In this document: positions 32,867 through 41,267 of the stretch, piece by piece
Layout: each line of letters opens with the position of its first letter
Position numbering within the stretch: the stretch's first letter is position 1
Source: Ruminococcus flavefaciens ND2009
GTDB lineage: Bacteria > Bacillota > Clostridia > Oscillospirales > Ruminococcaceae
NCBI RefSeq assembly: GCF_000621785.1
Contig: NZ_KK211349.1
Location: 199,178-263,177, forward strand
Length of the DNA: 64,000 bases
Direction of reading: 5' to 3'
The notes under the pieces: model-generated
Told to the model about the DNA's origin: nothing
What the model saw: only the letters and a program-made list of their open reading frames with translations
Databases searched by the model: none
Program-made: the position numbers and the translations under genes

Positions 32867-33505
32867 TTATTCGTCCTCCTCCGAGGGCAGCCTGTCATAG
32901 GGGCAGTAGCCCAGTATCTCGAAAGCCTGAGAATTCAGCCACATCTGAGCCGTAACGATTATATCGAAGCCCATGCCGAAATCGCAGCTGAGGGTCTTAG
33001 CGTCGTATTTGGGCAGTCCGAAGCAGCTGAGCATATTGGATATGATACCGCCGTGGGTTATGATGGCGCAGTGGGTGAGACCGTTTTCCATCATATCGGT
33101 GATAACGCCGTGTATCGCCTTATAGGTCCTGGCGGTCATCTCCTCAAGGCTCTCGCCCTTGGGTGGACGGGCGTCCTTGCCGCCTCTGAGCCAGTCATTG
33201 TAGTCCTTGCGCCTTGCCAGCTCGTCAATGCTCTTGTTTTCAAATTCGCCGAAATTCAGCTCTCTCAGGTCGTCAACAGTACAGAGCTCGGTATCGGGGA
33301 AGAGTATCTCCGCGGTCTCCGTACATCGGCGCAGGGGCGAGGAATAGACCCTGTGCACCCTTGGGTAGTCATACTCGTCCGTCTTTGCAGCCAGCTCCGC
33401 AGCTCCTTTGTCGGAAAGGGGCAGGTCTGTACTGCCGATGTAGACGCCTTTTTCGTTTGCCTCCGTCATGCCGTGACGGAGAACGCTTATCCTGTAGCCT
33501 TTCAT
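32867..33505 (-). CDS. Histidine phosphatase family protein
   Basis: A 212-residue phosphoglycerate-mutase-like phosphatase. The catalytic RHG motif is LRHGMTEAN (about 9-17), the proton-donor block is VYSSPLRRCTETAE with the later LRELNFGEFENKS, and the second catalytic His is in AIITHGGIISNML. The group includes CobC-like and broad phosphatases, so the substrate is open. AGGAGA lies upstream of the ATG. It appears to head the minus-strand cluster through luxS; no clear promoter was found in 33506-33660. Confidence 0.92.
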   Translation of the reverse strand: MKGYRISVLRHGMTEANEKGVYIGSTDLPLSDKGAAELAAKTDEYDYPRVHRVYSSPLRRCTETAEILFPDTELCTVDDLRELNFGEFENKSIDELARRKDYNDWLRGGKDARPPKGESLEEMTARTYKAIHGVITDMMENGLTHCAIITHGGIISNMLSCFGLPKYDAKTLSCDFGMGFDIIVTAQMWLNSQAFEILGYCPYDRLPSEEDE

Positions 33506-33668
33506 ATAGGTCTCCTTTTATAAAATATCCTGTGAAACACAGTCATGGAACTTCTCAAACATACAGACAGGATAATTTTGCACAAATTTACTGCCCGTTT
33601 TTTTAACTCTTAGTAAAATTAACGAAAAGTGCCGATTTTTTTCTCTAATTCTTTCATACTTCTGCATA

Positions 33669-33697
33669 TTTACAAATTATACATTTTGTATTATAAT
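33669..33697 (+). promoter_or_regulatory. Sigma-A promoter of the XRE regulator gene
   Basis: TTTACA (33669-33674), 17-bp spacer, TATAAT (33692-33697). Confidence 0.8.
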
Positions 33698-33757
33698 AAT
33701 AGTAACGGATCTTTAGTAAATAAATTTTTTGGAAGTATATTTCGGGAGGTTTTTTCA

Positions 33758-34474
33758 ATGAATTCAGATTTTGCAAGAATCATCACTTTACAGCGTAAGG
33801 AAAGACATATAAGCCAGAAGCAGGCTGCTACGGACCTTGGTATTTCCCAGGCTCTGCTCTCTCACTATGAGAAGGGCATCCGTGAATGCGGTCTCAACTT
33901 CCTTGTAAAGATAGCTGATTACTACAACGTTTCCTGTGACTACCTGCTGGGAAGAACTCCCGAGCCCGAGGGAAAGACCATCACTATCGAGGATATTCCC
34001 GACGATGACGGCAACAACAGCATGAAAATGCCGTCGCCTGAGATAATCAACTTCAACAGAAGGATAATCAACAACTCCATAAGCCTGCTGTTCAGCCTCG
34101 CTCAGAAGGCAAACAGCATCACCCTCATCAAGGAGGTATCGTCCTACCTTATGCTCTCGGTGTACAAGCTTTTCCGTATCGTCTACAACGCAAATCCCCA
34201 CAATGACCAGAAGCTTTTCCGCATACCCAAGGTAATCGCAAATGACAGCGCCAATGCTATCGTATCCATGAGCGAAGCCAATATCAAGGCGGCTTCCAGC
34301 GGAATAGCCCTTGACGGAAATGACTGCGTAGACAATTTCGATACCCTCTATGTTACCACAGCTACTCTCCAGAAGGATTTCGCCCAGTACTCATCGTCCC
34401 TGCTCAACCTTATAAAGAGGAGCGAGGAGAGCATCTCGCGCACCCGTGCAAAGTACAGGAGCGACATCAAGTAA
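33758..34474 (+). CDS. XRE family transcriptional regulator
   Basis: A 238-residue protein with a Cro/C1-type helix-turn-helix (residues 6-65: ISQKQAATDLGISQALLSHYEKGIRECGLNFLVKIADYYNVSCDYLLGR). It is joined to an uncharacterised alpha-helical C-terminal domain of about 150 residues that should bind a ligand or protein. The ATG at 33758 has GGGAGG upstream, and the promoter at 33669 rules out the longer frame. It stands alone, with its own terminator. The target genes are not evident; autoregulation is possible but no palindromic operator was identified. Confidence 0.9.
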   Translation: MNSDFARIITLQRKERHISQKQAATDLGISQALLSHYEKGIRECGLNFLVKIADYYNVSCDYLLGRTPEPEGKTITIEDIPDDDGNNSMKMPSPEIINFNRRIINNSISLLFSLAQKANSITLIKEVSSYLMLSVYKLFRIVYNANPHNDQKLFRIPKVIANDSANAIVSMSEANIKAASSGIALDGNDCVDNFDTLYVTTATLQKDFAQYSSSLLNLIKRSEESISRTRAKYRSDIK

Positions 34475-34497
34475 GCTGTACACCCTACTATTATACC

Positions 34498-34526
34498 ACT
34501 TTTCACCACTGTTGAAAAGTCTTTTT
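34498..34526 (+). terminator. Rho-independent terminator of the XRE gene
   Basis: ACTTTTCA/TGAAAAGT stem followed by CTTTTT. Confidence 0.8.
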
Positions 34527-34586
34527 CCGCAATTTCCCTATATATCTGTTCTATTACGGGTAATAGGAAGGTTTCATAAGGTAAAC

Positions 34587-34611
34587 AACGCTCCCTTTAG
34601 GGAGCGTTTTA
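34587..34611 (+). terminator. Second hairpin terminator
   Basis: AACGCTCCC/GGGAGCGTT stem with loop TTTA, then TTTA. It follows 34498-34526 with no gene between, so it may end read-through or a short RNA. Confidence 0.7.
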
Positions 34612-34730
34612 TCGTACGGCAGATAACGGAAATGGCTCTGCCAATTCTGCGCCTTTTTCAATTTTACAACACTTTTCTTCCGCTCATTCCGCAGTTTTTT
34701 CAGCAATTTGGGGAATTTGCCCCGCTGACC

Positions 34731-34759
34731 TTGACATATCGCCCTGTATATGTTATAAT
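34731..34759 (+). promoter_or_regulatory. Sigma-A promoter of the T-box/trpB2 transcript
   Basis: TTGACA (34731-34736), 17-bp spacer, TATAAT (34754-34759): full consensus. Confidence 0.9.
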
Positions 34760-34765
34760 TCACCT

Positions 34766-35131
34766 TGGTAAACCGATGAAGAAGAATAGTAACTCATGTC
34801 TCTGCATTTCAGAGAGTCTGCGGCAGGTGAGAGCAGATATGCAGTTCAGAGCGAATGGGCTTCCGAGGGCGAGCTGAAGGTGCGGCGCGGTCAGTATTGG
34901 CTGTATGCGCAGACAGACGTTGTACAGACTTCAGGACGGACAAAACAGAATGACAGCTGTACGGCATTTGACAATACGCACTGTGTAGGCAAGACGCAGA
35001 ATGGTCTGCGTTAACAAAACCACTGTATATATGTACAGATCGAGTGGACGCTGAGCGTCAAGCAGGGTGGCACCGCAGAAGTTTTACGGCTTCTGTCCCG
35101 GCAGAATTAATGCTGGGACAGGAGCCTTTTT
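34766..35131 (+). promoter_or_regulatory. T-box riboswitch, tryptophan type
   Basis: The leader before the trpB gene carries the S-turn region GAAGAATAGTAA, the distal stem I motif AGAGAGTCTGCGGCAGGTGAGAG and the T-box sequence AGGGTGGCACCGCAG (35064-35078). A terminator follows at 35088-35131. The likely specifier is TGG at 34856-34858 (GCGAATGGGC), the tryptophan codon, which fits the controlled gene. Uncharged tRNA-Trp would pair with the T-box, favour the antiterminator and allow trpB2 expression. The specifier was placed by motif, not by folding. Confidence 0.9.
35088..35131 (+). terminator. T-box-controlled intrinsic terminator
   Basis: GGCTTCTGTCCC (35088-35099) pairs with GGGACAGGAGCC (35115-35126), followed by TTTTT. 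Confidence 0.9.
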
Positions 35132-35188
35132 ATATTCCGTCTCGGCATAGTACACACGATCCAAAACTGACGAAAAGGAGAATTTACT

Positions 35189-36565
35189 ATGTCAAACGAG
35201 AGAATACCTTACAAGATCTATCTGGAAGAAAATGAGCTTCCCAAGCAGTGGTACAATGTACGCGCTGATATGAAGAAGAAGCCCGCTCCCCTCCTCAATC
35301 CCGCTACAGGCAAGCCCTGTACCCTTGAGGATCTGAGTCATGTTTTCTGCGAGGAGCTGGCTAAGCAGGAGCTGGACGATACCACTCCCTATATTGACAT
35401 TCCCCAGGAGATACAGGACTTCTATAAGATGTTCCGTCCCTCTCCTCTGGTAAGAGCTTACTTCCTTGAGAAGAAGCTGGGAACTCCCGCTAAGATCTAC
35501 TACAAGTTCGAGGGCAATAACACCAGCGGAAGCCACAAGCTCAACTCCGCTATCGCACAGGCTTACTACGCAAAGAAGCAGGGTCTCAAGGGCGTTACTA
35601 CAGAAACAGGCGCAGGTCAGTGGGGTACAGCTCTTTCAATGGCTTGTTCATACTTCGACCTTGACTGCAACGTATACATGGTAAAGGTAAGCTACGAGCA
35701 GAAGCCCTTCCGCCGCGAGGTAATGCGTACCTACGGCGCAAACGTAACTCCCTCACCCTCAAACACAACTGAGGTGGGAAGAAAGATCCTGGCTGAATTC
35801 CCCGATACAAACGGAAGCCTTGGCTGCGCTATCTCAGAGGCTGTTGAGGCAGCTACCACAAAGGAGGGCTACCGCTACGTTCTCGGAAGCGTGCTCTCAC
35901 AGGTACTCCTCCACCAGACCATCATCGGTCTTGAGGCTAAGGCAGCTATGGACAAGTACGGCATCAAGCCCGACACTATCATCGGCTGCGCAGGCGGCGG
36001 TTCAAACCTTGGCGGTCTCATCGCTCCCTTCATGGGCGAGAAGCTCCGCGGCGAGGCTGACTACAGATTCATCGCTGTTGAGCCTGCATCATGCCCCAGC
36101 CTTACAAGAGGTACATACGCTTATGACTTCTGCGACACAGGCAAGATCTGCCCCCTCCAGAAGATGTACACACTGGGCAGCGGCTTCATGCCTTCACCCA
36201 ACCACGCAGGCGGTCTCCGCTACCACGGCATGAGCGCTATCCTCTCAGAGCTCTACGATCAGGGTCTCATGGAGGCTCGCTCAGTTGAGCAGACCTCTGT
36301 ATTCGAGGCAGCCGAGATGTTCGCAAGAGTTGAGGGTATCCTTCCCGCTCCCGAGAGCAGCCACGCTATCCGCGCTGCTATCGACGAGGCTCTCAAGTGC
36401 AAGGAGACAGGCGAGGAGAAGACTATCCTCTTCGGTCTCACAGGTACAGGCTACTTTGATATGTACGCTTACGGCGCATTCAACGACGGCAAGATGAGCG
36501 ACTATATCCCCACAGACGAGGAGATCGCAAAGTCCATCGCAAACCTCCCCAAGATCGAGGGCTGA
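35189..36565 (+). CDS. trpB: Tryptophan synthase beta chain, TrpB2 type
   Basis: A 458-residue PLP enzyme that joins indole and serine to make tryptophan. The PLP lysine is Lys117 in NNTSGSHKLNSA, and the phosphate-binding CAGGGSNLGG is present. The long N-terminal extension and length identify the TrpB-like (TrpB2) family rather than the canonical TrpB1. No trpA or other trp gene is nearby, so it likely makes tryptophan from free indole taken up or recycled. It is controlled by the Trp T-box at 34766. AAAGGAG lies upstream of the ATG. Codon use is clean and highly biased, like that of well expressed genes. Confidence 0.95.
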   Translation: MSNERIPYKIYLEENELPKQWYNVRADMKKKPAPLLNPATGKPCTLEDLSHVFCEELAKQELDDTTPYIDIPQEIQDFYKMFRPSPLVRAYFLEKKLGTPAKIYYKFEGNNTSGSHKLNSAIAQAYYAKKQGLKGVTTETGAGQWGTALSMACSYFDLDCNVYMVKVSYEQKPFRREVMRTYGANVTPSPSNTTEVGRKILAEFPDTNGSLGCAISEAVEAATTKEGYRYVLGSVLSQVLLHQTIIGLEAKAAMDKYGIKPDTIIGCAGGGSNLGGLIAPFMGEKLRGEADYRFIAVEPASCPSLTRGTYAYDFCDTGKICPLQKMYTLGSGFMPSPNHAGGLRYHGMSAILSELYDQGLMEARSVEQTSVFEAAEMFARVEGILPAPESSHAIRAAIDEALKCKETGEEKTILFGLTGTGYFDMYAYGAFNDGKMSDYIPTDEEIAKSIANLPKIEG

Positions 36566-36597
36566 AAATAAAAAAGTGTTCATGAGATAATATAAAT

Positions 36598-36640
36598 AGT
36601 CCCGAAGCGATGAAAAAAACGCTTCGGGACATTGCTTTTT
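36598..36640 (+). terminator. Rho-independent terminator after trpB2 (CCCGAAGC family)
   Basis: GTCCCGAAGCG/CGCTTCGGGAC stem, then ATTGCTTTTT. Confidence 0.88.
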
Positions 36641-36728
36641 CCGGGGATCTGACTGTCTCATGGGAGCTGTCATGGCTATATATACTAAAAATCCCGCTCA
36701 GCAGGCTGAAGTTCGGTGATTTTCACTC

Positions 36729-36757
36729 TTGAAAAAGCCGCTGAAAATGTGTATCAT
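36729..36757 (+). promoter_or_regulatory. Promoter of the lipoprotein gene
   Basis: TTGAAA (36729-36734), 17-bp spacer, TATCAT (36752-36757). Confidence 0.7.
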
Positions 36758-36799
36758 ATAAGTACACGCTAATCGGTTCCGCACGAAAGAAGGTATAAT

Positions 36800-37543
36800 A
36801 TGAATAAGATACACGCTTTTATAACAGCTTCCGCACTGCTCTGCGCAAGTCTCGCATCCTGCACAGTGGAGACCTACAACGGCACCTCCTCACGCTCTGC
36901 ACAGCAGTTCAACATAGAGGTAACTCCCTACACCACAGCTGCACAGGAGGGTAATGCACCGGCTGCCAATACACCTGCGGCTACACAGGCTGCCACTACA
37001 GCTGCAACTCCTCAGGAGACCAAAGCTCCCGAGCAGAAGGCTCCCGAGATAACTGCTCCCCAGACCACAGCTGCTCCTCAGGAAAACACCGTTCCCCCTG
37101 AATACATCACAGCTGCAAAGAGCATTATGATAAACCTCAACGACATCGATCTGCTGGACGGCGGCGCTGTCAGCACAGGCGGCGATGTTATAGACGACGG
37201 TATGTACAGATATTCCAATGTTACCGACCCACGCTTCTACTCCCTCTGGGACGTGGAGACCTACGTTGAGTCAAGGATATGCGGTGACCTGCTCTACAGG
37301 TACAATGAGATATATACAGGCGATGTTCCAATGTTCAAGGAGTTTGACGGCGGACTTTACTATTTACAGGGCGGCAGAGGCTGCGGCTACAGCTACACAG
37401 GCGAGCCCACTGTCAGCAATGTGACAGGCGGCTCATTCACATTCACAGTCCCCGTGGACTACTTCGGCGCTTCACAGACTCTGGTCATCGACGCTGTAAA
37501 TGACGGCGGCTTATGGAAGGCGTGCTCACTCAATCGTCAGTAA
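36800..37543 (+). CDS. Lipoprotein with Ala/Thr/Pro linker (possible IseA-like domain)
   Basis: A 247-residue lipoprotein: signal peptide and lipobox LASC (Cys21), a low-complexity Ala/Thr/Gln/Pro linker (25-100), then a globular C-terminal domain of about 135 residues. That domain contains DVETYVESRICGDLL...GGLYYLQGGRGCGYSY and ends with a beta-rich segment. The pattern is reminiscent of cystatin-like IseA/DL-endopeptidase inhibitor proteins, but I hold this only loosely. Expressed alone between promoter and terminator. Confidence 0.82.
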   Translation: MNKIHAFITASALLCASLASCTVETYNGTSSRSAQQFNIEVTPYTTAAQEGNAPAANTPAATQAATTAATPQETKAPEQKAPEITAPQTTAAPQENTVPPEYITAAKSIMINLNDIDLLDGGAVSTGGDVIDDGMYRYSNVTDPRFYSLWDVETYVESRICGDLLYRYNEIYTGDVPMFKEFDGGLYYLQGGRGCGYSYTGEPTVSNVTGGSFTFTVPVDYFGASQTLVIDAVNDGGLWKACSLNRQ

Positions 37544-37558
37544 GCATATATAATATTT

Positions 37559-37590
37559 TGCCCCTGAGTGCTTTTAACACTCAGGGGCAT
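37559..37590 (+). terminator. Rho-independent terminator
   Basis: TGCCCCTGAGTG and CACTCAGGGGCA pair around TTTTAA, then TTGTGTTTG. Confidence 0.85.
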
Positions 37591-37613
37591 TGTGTTTGCT
37601 ATGGATACTCCGA

Positions 37614-37913
37614 TAAATCATAATTTAGCATTATGTAGGGGACGGCGTCCTCGACGTCCCACAAAATTCGTATTATAGTGGCGACTATCATCCGCTCAAC
37701 CAGGGGACGCCTTCTCTTACAAGGCGTCCCCTCTCCAAAAACAGTCCACCGGACTGTTTTTGGATTCACCCCTTGCGAGGCGCCTGACGTAATAAGGGGC
37801 TCTGCCCCTTGACCCCCGCCAGAGGCGCTGCCTCTGGACTCTGCCAAAGGAACACAGTCCCTTTGGAATCCCATTCATAGTTGCCGCACGGTATTACGAT
37901 AAATTATGATTTA
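37614..37913 (+). mobile_element. MITE-like multi-hairpin element, copy 2 (300 bp)
   Basis: Same length and orientation as copy 1, with 14-bp terminal inverted repeats at 37614-37627 and 37900-37913 and the same five hairpins. I see only a handful of base differences (for example near 37842 and 37889). Its right end lies 2 bp from the folC stop codon, so it may now serve as that gene's 3' end. Confidence 0.88.
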
Positions 37914-37915
37914 TG

Positions 37916-39196
37916 TCAGTAAAAAATGCAGCCGAGAGCTTCCGTGAACTCTCTGTACATATACAGCGAACCCAGAGCAATGAGGGGGATATTATTCTCC
38001 GCAGCATAGCTGTAAGCCGCAGCTGCTCCCTCAGCGAGGTCTGCAAAGGCTGTGGTGGGAAGCCCGCGTTCCGTAAGAGTCTCCGCCAGCTTTTCACTGT
38101 CCAGAGAGCGCGGATTATCGGGCTTTACCGCAAAGGCTCGCACCGCCAGCTCTCCCAGCATATCCGCATAGAGGCTGTACTCCTTGTCCGCCATTACGCC
38201 GATGAGGAGCGCCACCTTTTTATCCCCGAAATACAGGCGTATACTGTCTGCCGCGCAGCGTATGCCGTCGGGATTGTGAGCGCCGTCATATATTATAAGG
38301 GGCTCCCTGCACAGCACCTCGAAGCGTCCGTGCCACTTAACAGCCCCAAGACCGCTTTTCACTGCCTCAAAGGGAATGTCAAGCCCATCCCTCCTGAGTA
38401 TCTTAACACAGCTCAGCACGTTCACAGCGTTGGTGAACTGATATGTGCCGAGGAGCGGTATGTGGAGCTTCTCGCCCTCCCAGGTGATGTCTGCACCGTT
38501 GGTGGTGCAGCAGTTCTCGTCCCATGAGAACCGCGAATAATCGGGAAGGAACAGCTCCGCGTCCATAGCTTTTGCCCTGTCGGCAATGATCTCATAGGCT
38601 TCTTCGCTGTCGCCGCCGAAGTAAACAGGTCTGCCCTGCTTGATGATGCCTGCCTTGTGGGAGGCTATTTCCGCCACGGTATCGCCGAGAAAGGCGCTGT
38701 GATCCTTCTGTACGTTGGTGATGACCGAGAGCACGGGAGCCTTTATGACGTTGGTGGAGTCAAGGTCGCCGCCCATACCGCATTCAACTACGGCTATATC
38801 GCAGCCCCGGCGCACAAACAGCTCAAAGGCTGCCGCCGTCAGCACCTCGAACTCCGTGGGCTTTTCCTCCATGCTCTCGCATATGGGAGCTATATCGCCG
38901 ATAAGGTCGGCAAATTCCTGCTGTGAGATCTCCTCGCCGCCTATACGGAAGCTGTCTGTGACAGAAGTGATGGCAGGTGAAGAAAATCCCCCCACCTTAT
39001 AGCCTGCACTTTTCAGCACAGCCGTCAGCATAGCCCCGAAGGAGCCCTTTCCGTTGGTGCCCGAGATATGGACAGTCCTTACCCTGTCCTGTGGGTCTCC
39101 CATGATGTGAAGAAGCTCGGTAACACGGGAAAGTCCGAGAACGCTGCCTCTTTCGGCAGCCTTTTTCATGTACTCAAGTGCTTCTGTGTAGTTCAT
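37916..39196 (-). CDS. folC: Bifunctional folylpolyglutamate synthase/dihydrofolate synthase FolC
   Basis: A 426-residue Mur-ligase-fold enzyme that adds glutamate to folates. The ATP loop is SGTNGKGS (about 45-52), followed by the family blocks SPAITSVTDSFRIGG, VVECGMGGDLDSTN, HSAFLGDTVAEIASHKAGIIK and YDGAHNPDG. The start overlaps the folT stop by 4 bases (ATGA), so the pair is translationally coupled. The stop lies 2 bp from the second MITE copy, leaving no native 3' flank. Confidence 0.96.
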   Translation of the reverse strand: MNYTEALEYMKKAAERGSVLGLSRVTELLHIMGDPQDRVRTVHISGTNGKGSFGAMLTAVLKSAGYKVGGFSSPAITSVTDSFRIGGEEISQQEFADLIGDIAPICESMEEKPTEFEVLTAAAFELFVRRGCDIAVVECGMGGDLDSTNVIKAPVLSVITNVQKDHSAFLGDTVAEIASHKAGIIKQGRPVYFGGDSEEAYEIIADRAKAMDAELFLPDYSRFSWDENCCTTNGADITWEGEKLHIPLLGTYQFTNAVNVLSCVKILRRDGLDIPFEAVKSGLGAVKWHGRFEVLCREPLIIYDGAHNPDGIRCAADSIRLYFGDKKVALLIGVMADKEYSLYADMLGELAVRAFAVKPDNPRSLDSEKLAETLTERGLPTTAFADLAEGAAAAYSYAAENNIPLIALGSLYMYREFTEALGCIFY

Positions 39197-39753
39197 TTCT
39201 TCCTGATCTTGTCAAGCTGAGCCGTGAACGCCTTGTTGCTCATGAGCATATAGATTATGCTGATCTCGATGACAGCCATTACCAGGCTTGTCACAGGTCT
39301 CCAGATGAGCTGGGGACGCATTGCGGGGAAGAGGAAATACAGACTTGTTGTGGTGATGAGCACAGAGCCCACAAGTCTTGCGATGATGACAGACAGTGCT
39401 ATTCTGGGGAGAGCCTTGGTCTTGAATACATTATTATATACAAGTCCTGCCATAAAGCCTGTTGCCGCTGCGCCTAATGTTATCATGGGCGCGGGTGTCA
39501 TGCCTGTTACCAGGCAGCCGATAAGGTCTGCGCCTGCACCTACTGCGGCGCCGATAAAGGGTCCGAAGAAGATGCCTGCCATAAGTATGGGCAGTGTCTC
39601 GGCGCTTATGCGGATAACGCTGAAGATGTCAACTCTCAGTGATTTTCCCACAACGCTGATAGCGATGAGCAGCGCTGCCAGTACCAGTACCTTTGTGCTT
39701 CCGAAAAGTCTGATTCCGGACTTTACTGCTGTTCCTCTGTTGTTTGCAGCCAT
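39193..39753 (-). CDS. folT: Folate ECF transporter S component FolT
   Basis: A 186-residue membrane protein, the substrate-binding S component that pairs with an ECF ATPase/T module encoded elsewhere. Six hydrophobic segments are visible. The pattern LRVDIFSVIRISAETLPILMAGIFFGPFIGAAVGAGADLIG, with the conserved GPxxG...GxxxDxxG, is typical of FolT. The ATG at 39753 has AAGGAGG 8 bases upstream; the longer frame to 39876 reaches into the riboswitch and is rejected. Folate specificity is supported by the THF riboswitch and by coupling to folC. Confidence 0.94.
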   Translation of the reverse strand: MAANNRGTAVKSGIRLFGSTKVLVLAALLIAISVVGKSLRVDIFSVIRISAETLPILMAGIFFGPFIGAAVGAGADLIGCLVTGMTPAPMITLGAAATGFMAGLVYNNVFKTKALPRIALSVIIARLVGSVLITTTSLYFLFPAMRPQLIWRPVTSLVMAVIEISIIYMLMSNKAFTAQLDKIRKK

Positions 39754-39822
39754 AAAAATAACCTCCTTTTCCTCACTCATACGACAAGAAAAGAAGGTTC
39801 TGTTTCTTTTTAGTTGTCCTAT

Positions 39823-39935
39823 GAAGCGGGATGCAAAATGTGAACCGTAAGCCTGAGCTTTTCGTTTGACCGACAACTCCCCGTTCGGTCAACACTGGAA
39901 TACCTTGTGGTATAACGAACACATTTTTACTCTTC
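39823..39935 (-). promoter_or_regulatory. Tetrahydrofolate (THF) riboswitch
   Basis: On the minus strand the leader runs GAAGAGTAAAAATGTG ... GGTTCACATTTTGCATCC then CGCTTC. This matches the conserved THF aptamer ends (GAGAGTA; GGTGA...TGCATCCGCTCC). AAAATGTG pairs with CACATTTT, and GAAG pairs with CTTC. An inner perfect hairpin TTGACCGA/TCGGTCAA is the P3-like arm. It precedes folT-folC, a known target set. AGTTGTC within and GACAACT after the aptamer can pair and may form the switch. Confidence 0.85.
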
Positions 39936-39969
39936 AAATGATTTTTTGCAGTGCCTTTACTGCACTATT

Positions 39970-39998
39970 ATTATACGATGAAAAAACGCCTTTGTCAA
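39970..39998 (-). promoter_or_regulatory. Sigma-A promoter of folT-folC
   Basis: On the minus strand TTGACA (39993-39998), 17-bp spacer, TATAAT (39970-39975). Confidence 0.9.
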
Positions 39999-40106
39999 TA
40001 GGCTGAAGCACGAAAACACGGCTTGTTTCGCTATTTGTCAAAATGCTCTAAATGATAGTCAGCCCACGGTTAATTTAGGTAAAAAAGCCGAAAATGAATA
40101 AAACCC

Positions 40107-40135
40107 TTGACAAAACCTCACAATAGTGATAAATT
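40107..40135 (+). promoter_or_regulatory. Promoter of the hrcA-grpE-dnaK-dnaJ operon
   Basis: TTGACA (40107-40112), 17-bp spacer, TAAATT (40130-40135), directly upstream of CIRCE. Confidence 0.85.
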
Positions 40136-40139
40136 ATAG

Positions 40140-40166
40140 TTAGCACTCAGAGAGTTAGAGTGCTAA
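40140..40166 (+). promoter_or_regulatory. CIRCE operator
   Basis: A perfect CIRCE: TTAGCACTC, 9-bp spacer AGAGAGTTA, GAGTGCTAA. It is the binding site of HrcA, encoded immediately downstream. Confidence 0.98.
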
Positions 40167-40204
40167 CGAGGTCAGTAGACAGATCGATAAAGGGAGGGAG
40201 TATC

Positions 40205-41251
40205 GTGGACGAAAGAAAACTGAAGATACTCGCTGCCGTGGTTGACGAATATGTCAGGACGGGCGAACCCGTCGGCTCGAAATCGATCTCGAAGCTGGAA
40301 AATATCAATGTTTCCTCTGCTACTATCCGAAACGATATGGCGGCTCTCGAACAGCTGGGATACCTTGAACAGCCCCACACCTCGGCAGGACGCGTTCCTA
40401 CCTTCAAGGGCTATCGCCTCTACATTGATGAGCTAATGACTCCTCACGACATTCCCGAGGAGGAAAAGAAAATGATTGATGATATGCTGGGCGATAAGGA
40501 TACCCCCGAGGAGCTCCTTGTGCAGAACGCCGCTACGGCTCTCACGGAGATCACCCACTGCGCCGCAGTGGTAACAAATGCTGTTCCGAGATTTTCGGTC
40601 ATATCCAAGGTGGAAGTTATCCCCACGGGAAAGCGTCTTTACGTTATCCTGCTCATAACCTCCAGCGGAAACATCAAGAACAAGGCTTGCAGACTCGAAT
40701 TCGACCTCAGCCATGAACAGCTCGATTTCTTTACACATTATATAGAGGAAAATCTCAGCGGAGTCTCTGTAGATGAGCTCTCCGAGGAGATGATGGACAA
40801 AATGGTTGCCGCAGTAAGCGCCTACATGGTATCGCTTTCACCCCTTGTAAAGGGCATATGCGAGCTCTCCGAGGACCTTCGTCAGCAGGAGCTGACAGTC
40901 AGCGGAAGTGAAAAGCTCCTGTCCTGCGATGAGCTGGACAAAATGGAGGTCGTCAAGTTCATAGAACACAAGGACGGTCTCTCGGAGCTCCTTGAAAACG
41001 CATTCAGCGGCATACAGGTGAAGTTCGGTGCGGAGAACGACAGCTTCGCTATCGGAAATTCAAGCCTTATCGTCTCCAAGTACCGCAAGGACGGCAAGGA
41101 GGCGGGCTCTCTGGGAGTCATAGGTCCCATGAGAGTAGATTACAAAAAGATCATTCCATACGTCGAATACCTGACGCAGAGGATCTCCTCGCTGATGGAC
41201 AGCGGCGATGATGACATCATAAACGCTCCCGACAATAAGCAGGAGCCGTAG
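40205..41251 (+). CDS. hrcA: Heat-inducible transcription repressor HrcA
   Basis: A 348-residue repressor that binds CIRCE and depends on GroEL for folding. The winged helix at the N-terminus contains ERKLKILAAVVDEYVRTGEPVGSKSI and SSATIRNDMAALEQLGYLEQPHTSAGRVPT, diagnostic of HrcA. The start is GTG at 40205 with GGGAGGGAG upstream; the longer frame from 40160 runs through the CIRCE site and is wrong. First gene of the heat-shock operon, so autoregulated. Confidence 0.97.
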   Translation: MDERKLKILAAVVDEYVRTGEPVGSKSISKLENINVSSATIRNDMAALEQLGYLEQPHTSAGRVPTFKGYRLYIDELMTPHDIPEEEKKMIDDMLGDKDTPEELLVQNAATALTEITHCAAVVTNAVPRFSVISKVEVIPTGKRLYVILLITSSGNIKNKACRLEFDLSHEQLDFFTHYIEENLSGVSVDELSEEMMDKMVAAVSAYMVSLSPLVKGICELSEDLRQQELTVSGSEKLLSCDELDKMEVVKFIEHKDGLSELLENAFSGIQVKFGAENDSFAIGNSSLIVSKYRKDGKEAGSLGVIGPMRVDYKKIIPYVEYLTQRISSLMDSGDDDIINAPDNKQEP

Positions 41252-41267
41252 AAAGGAGCAATGACCG

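Noticed and set aside
34446..34877. 143-codon frame before trpB2
   Set aside because: It covers two terminators, the promoter and the T-box stem I; no start signal.
39754..39876. N-terminal extension of folT
   Set aside because: It overlaps the riboswitch and lacks hydrophobic or family features; ATG 39753 has AAGGAGG at good spacing.
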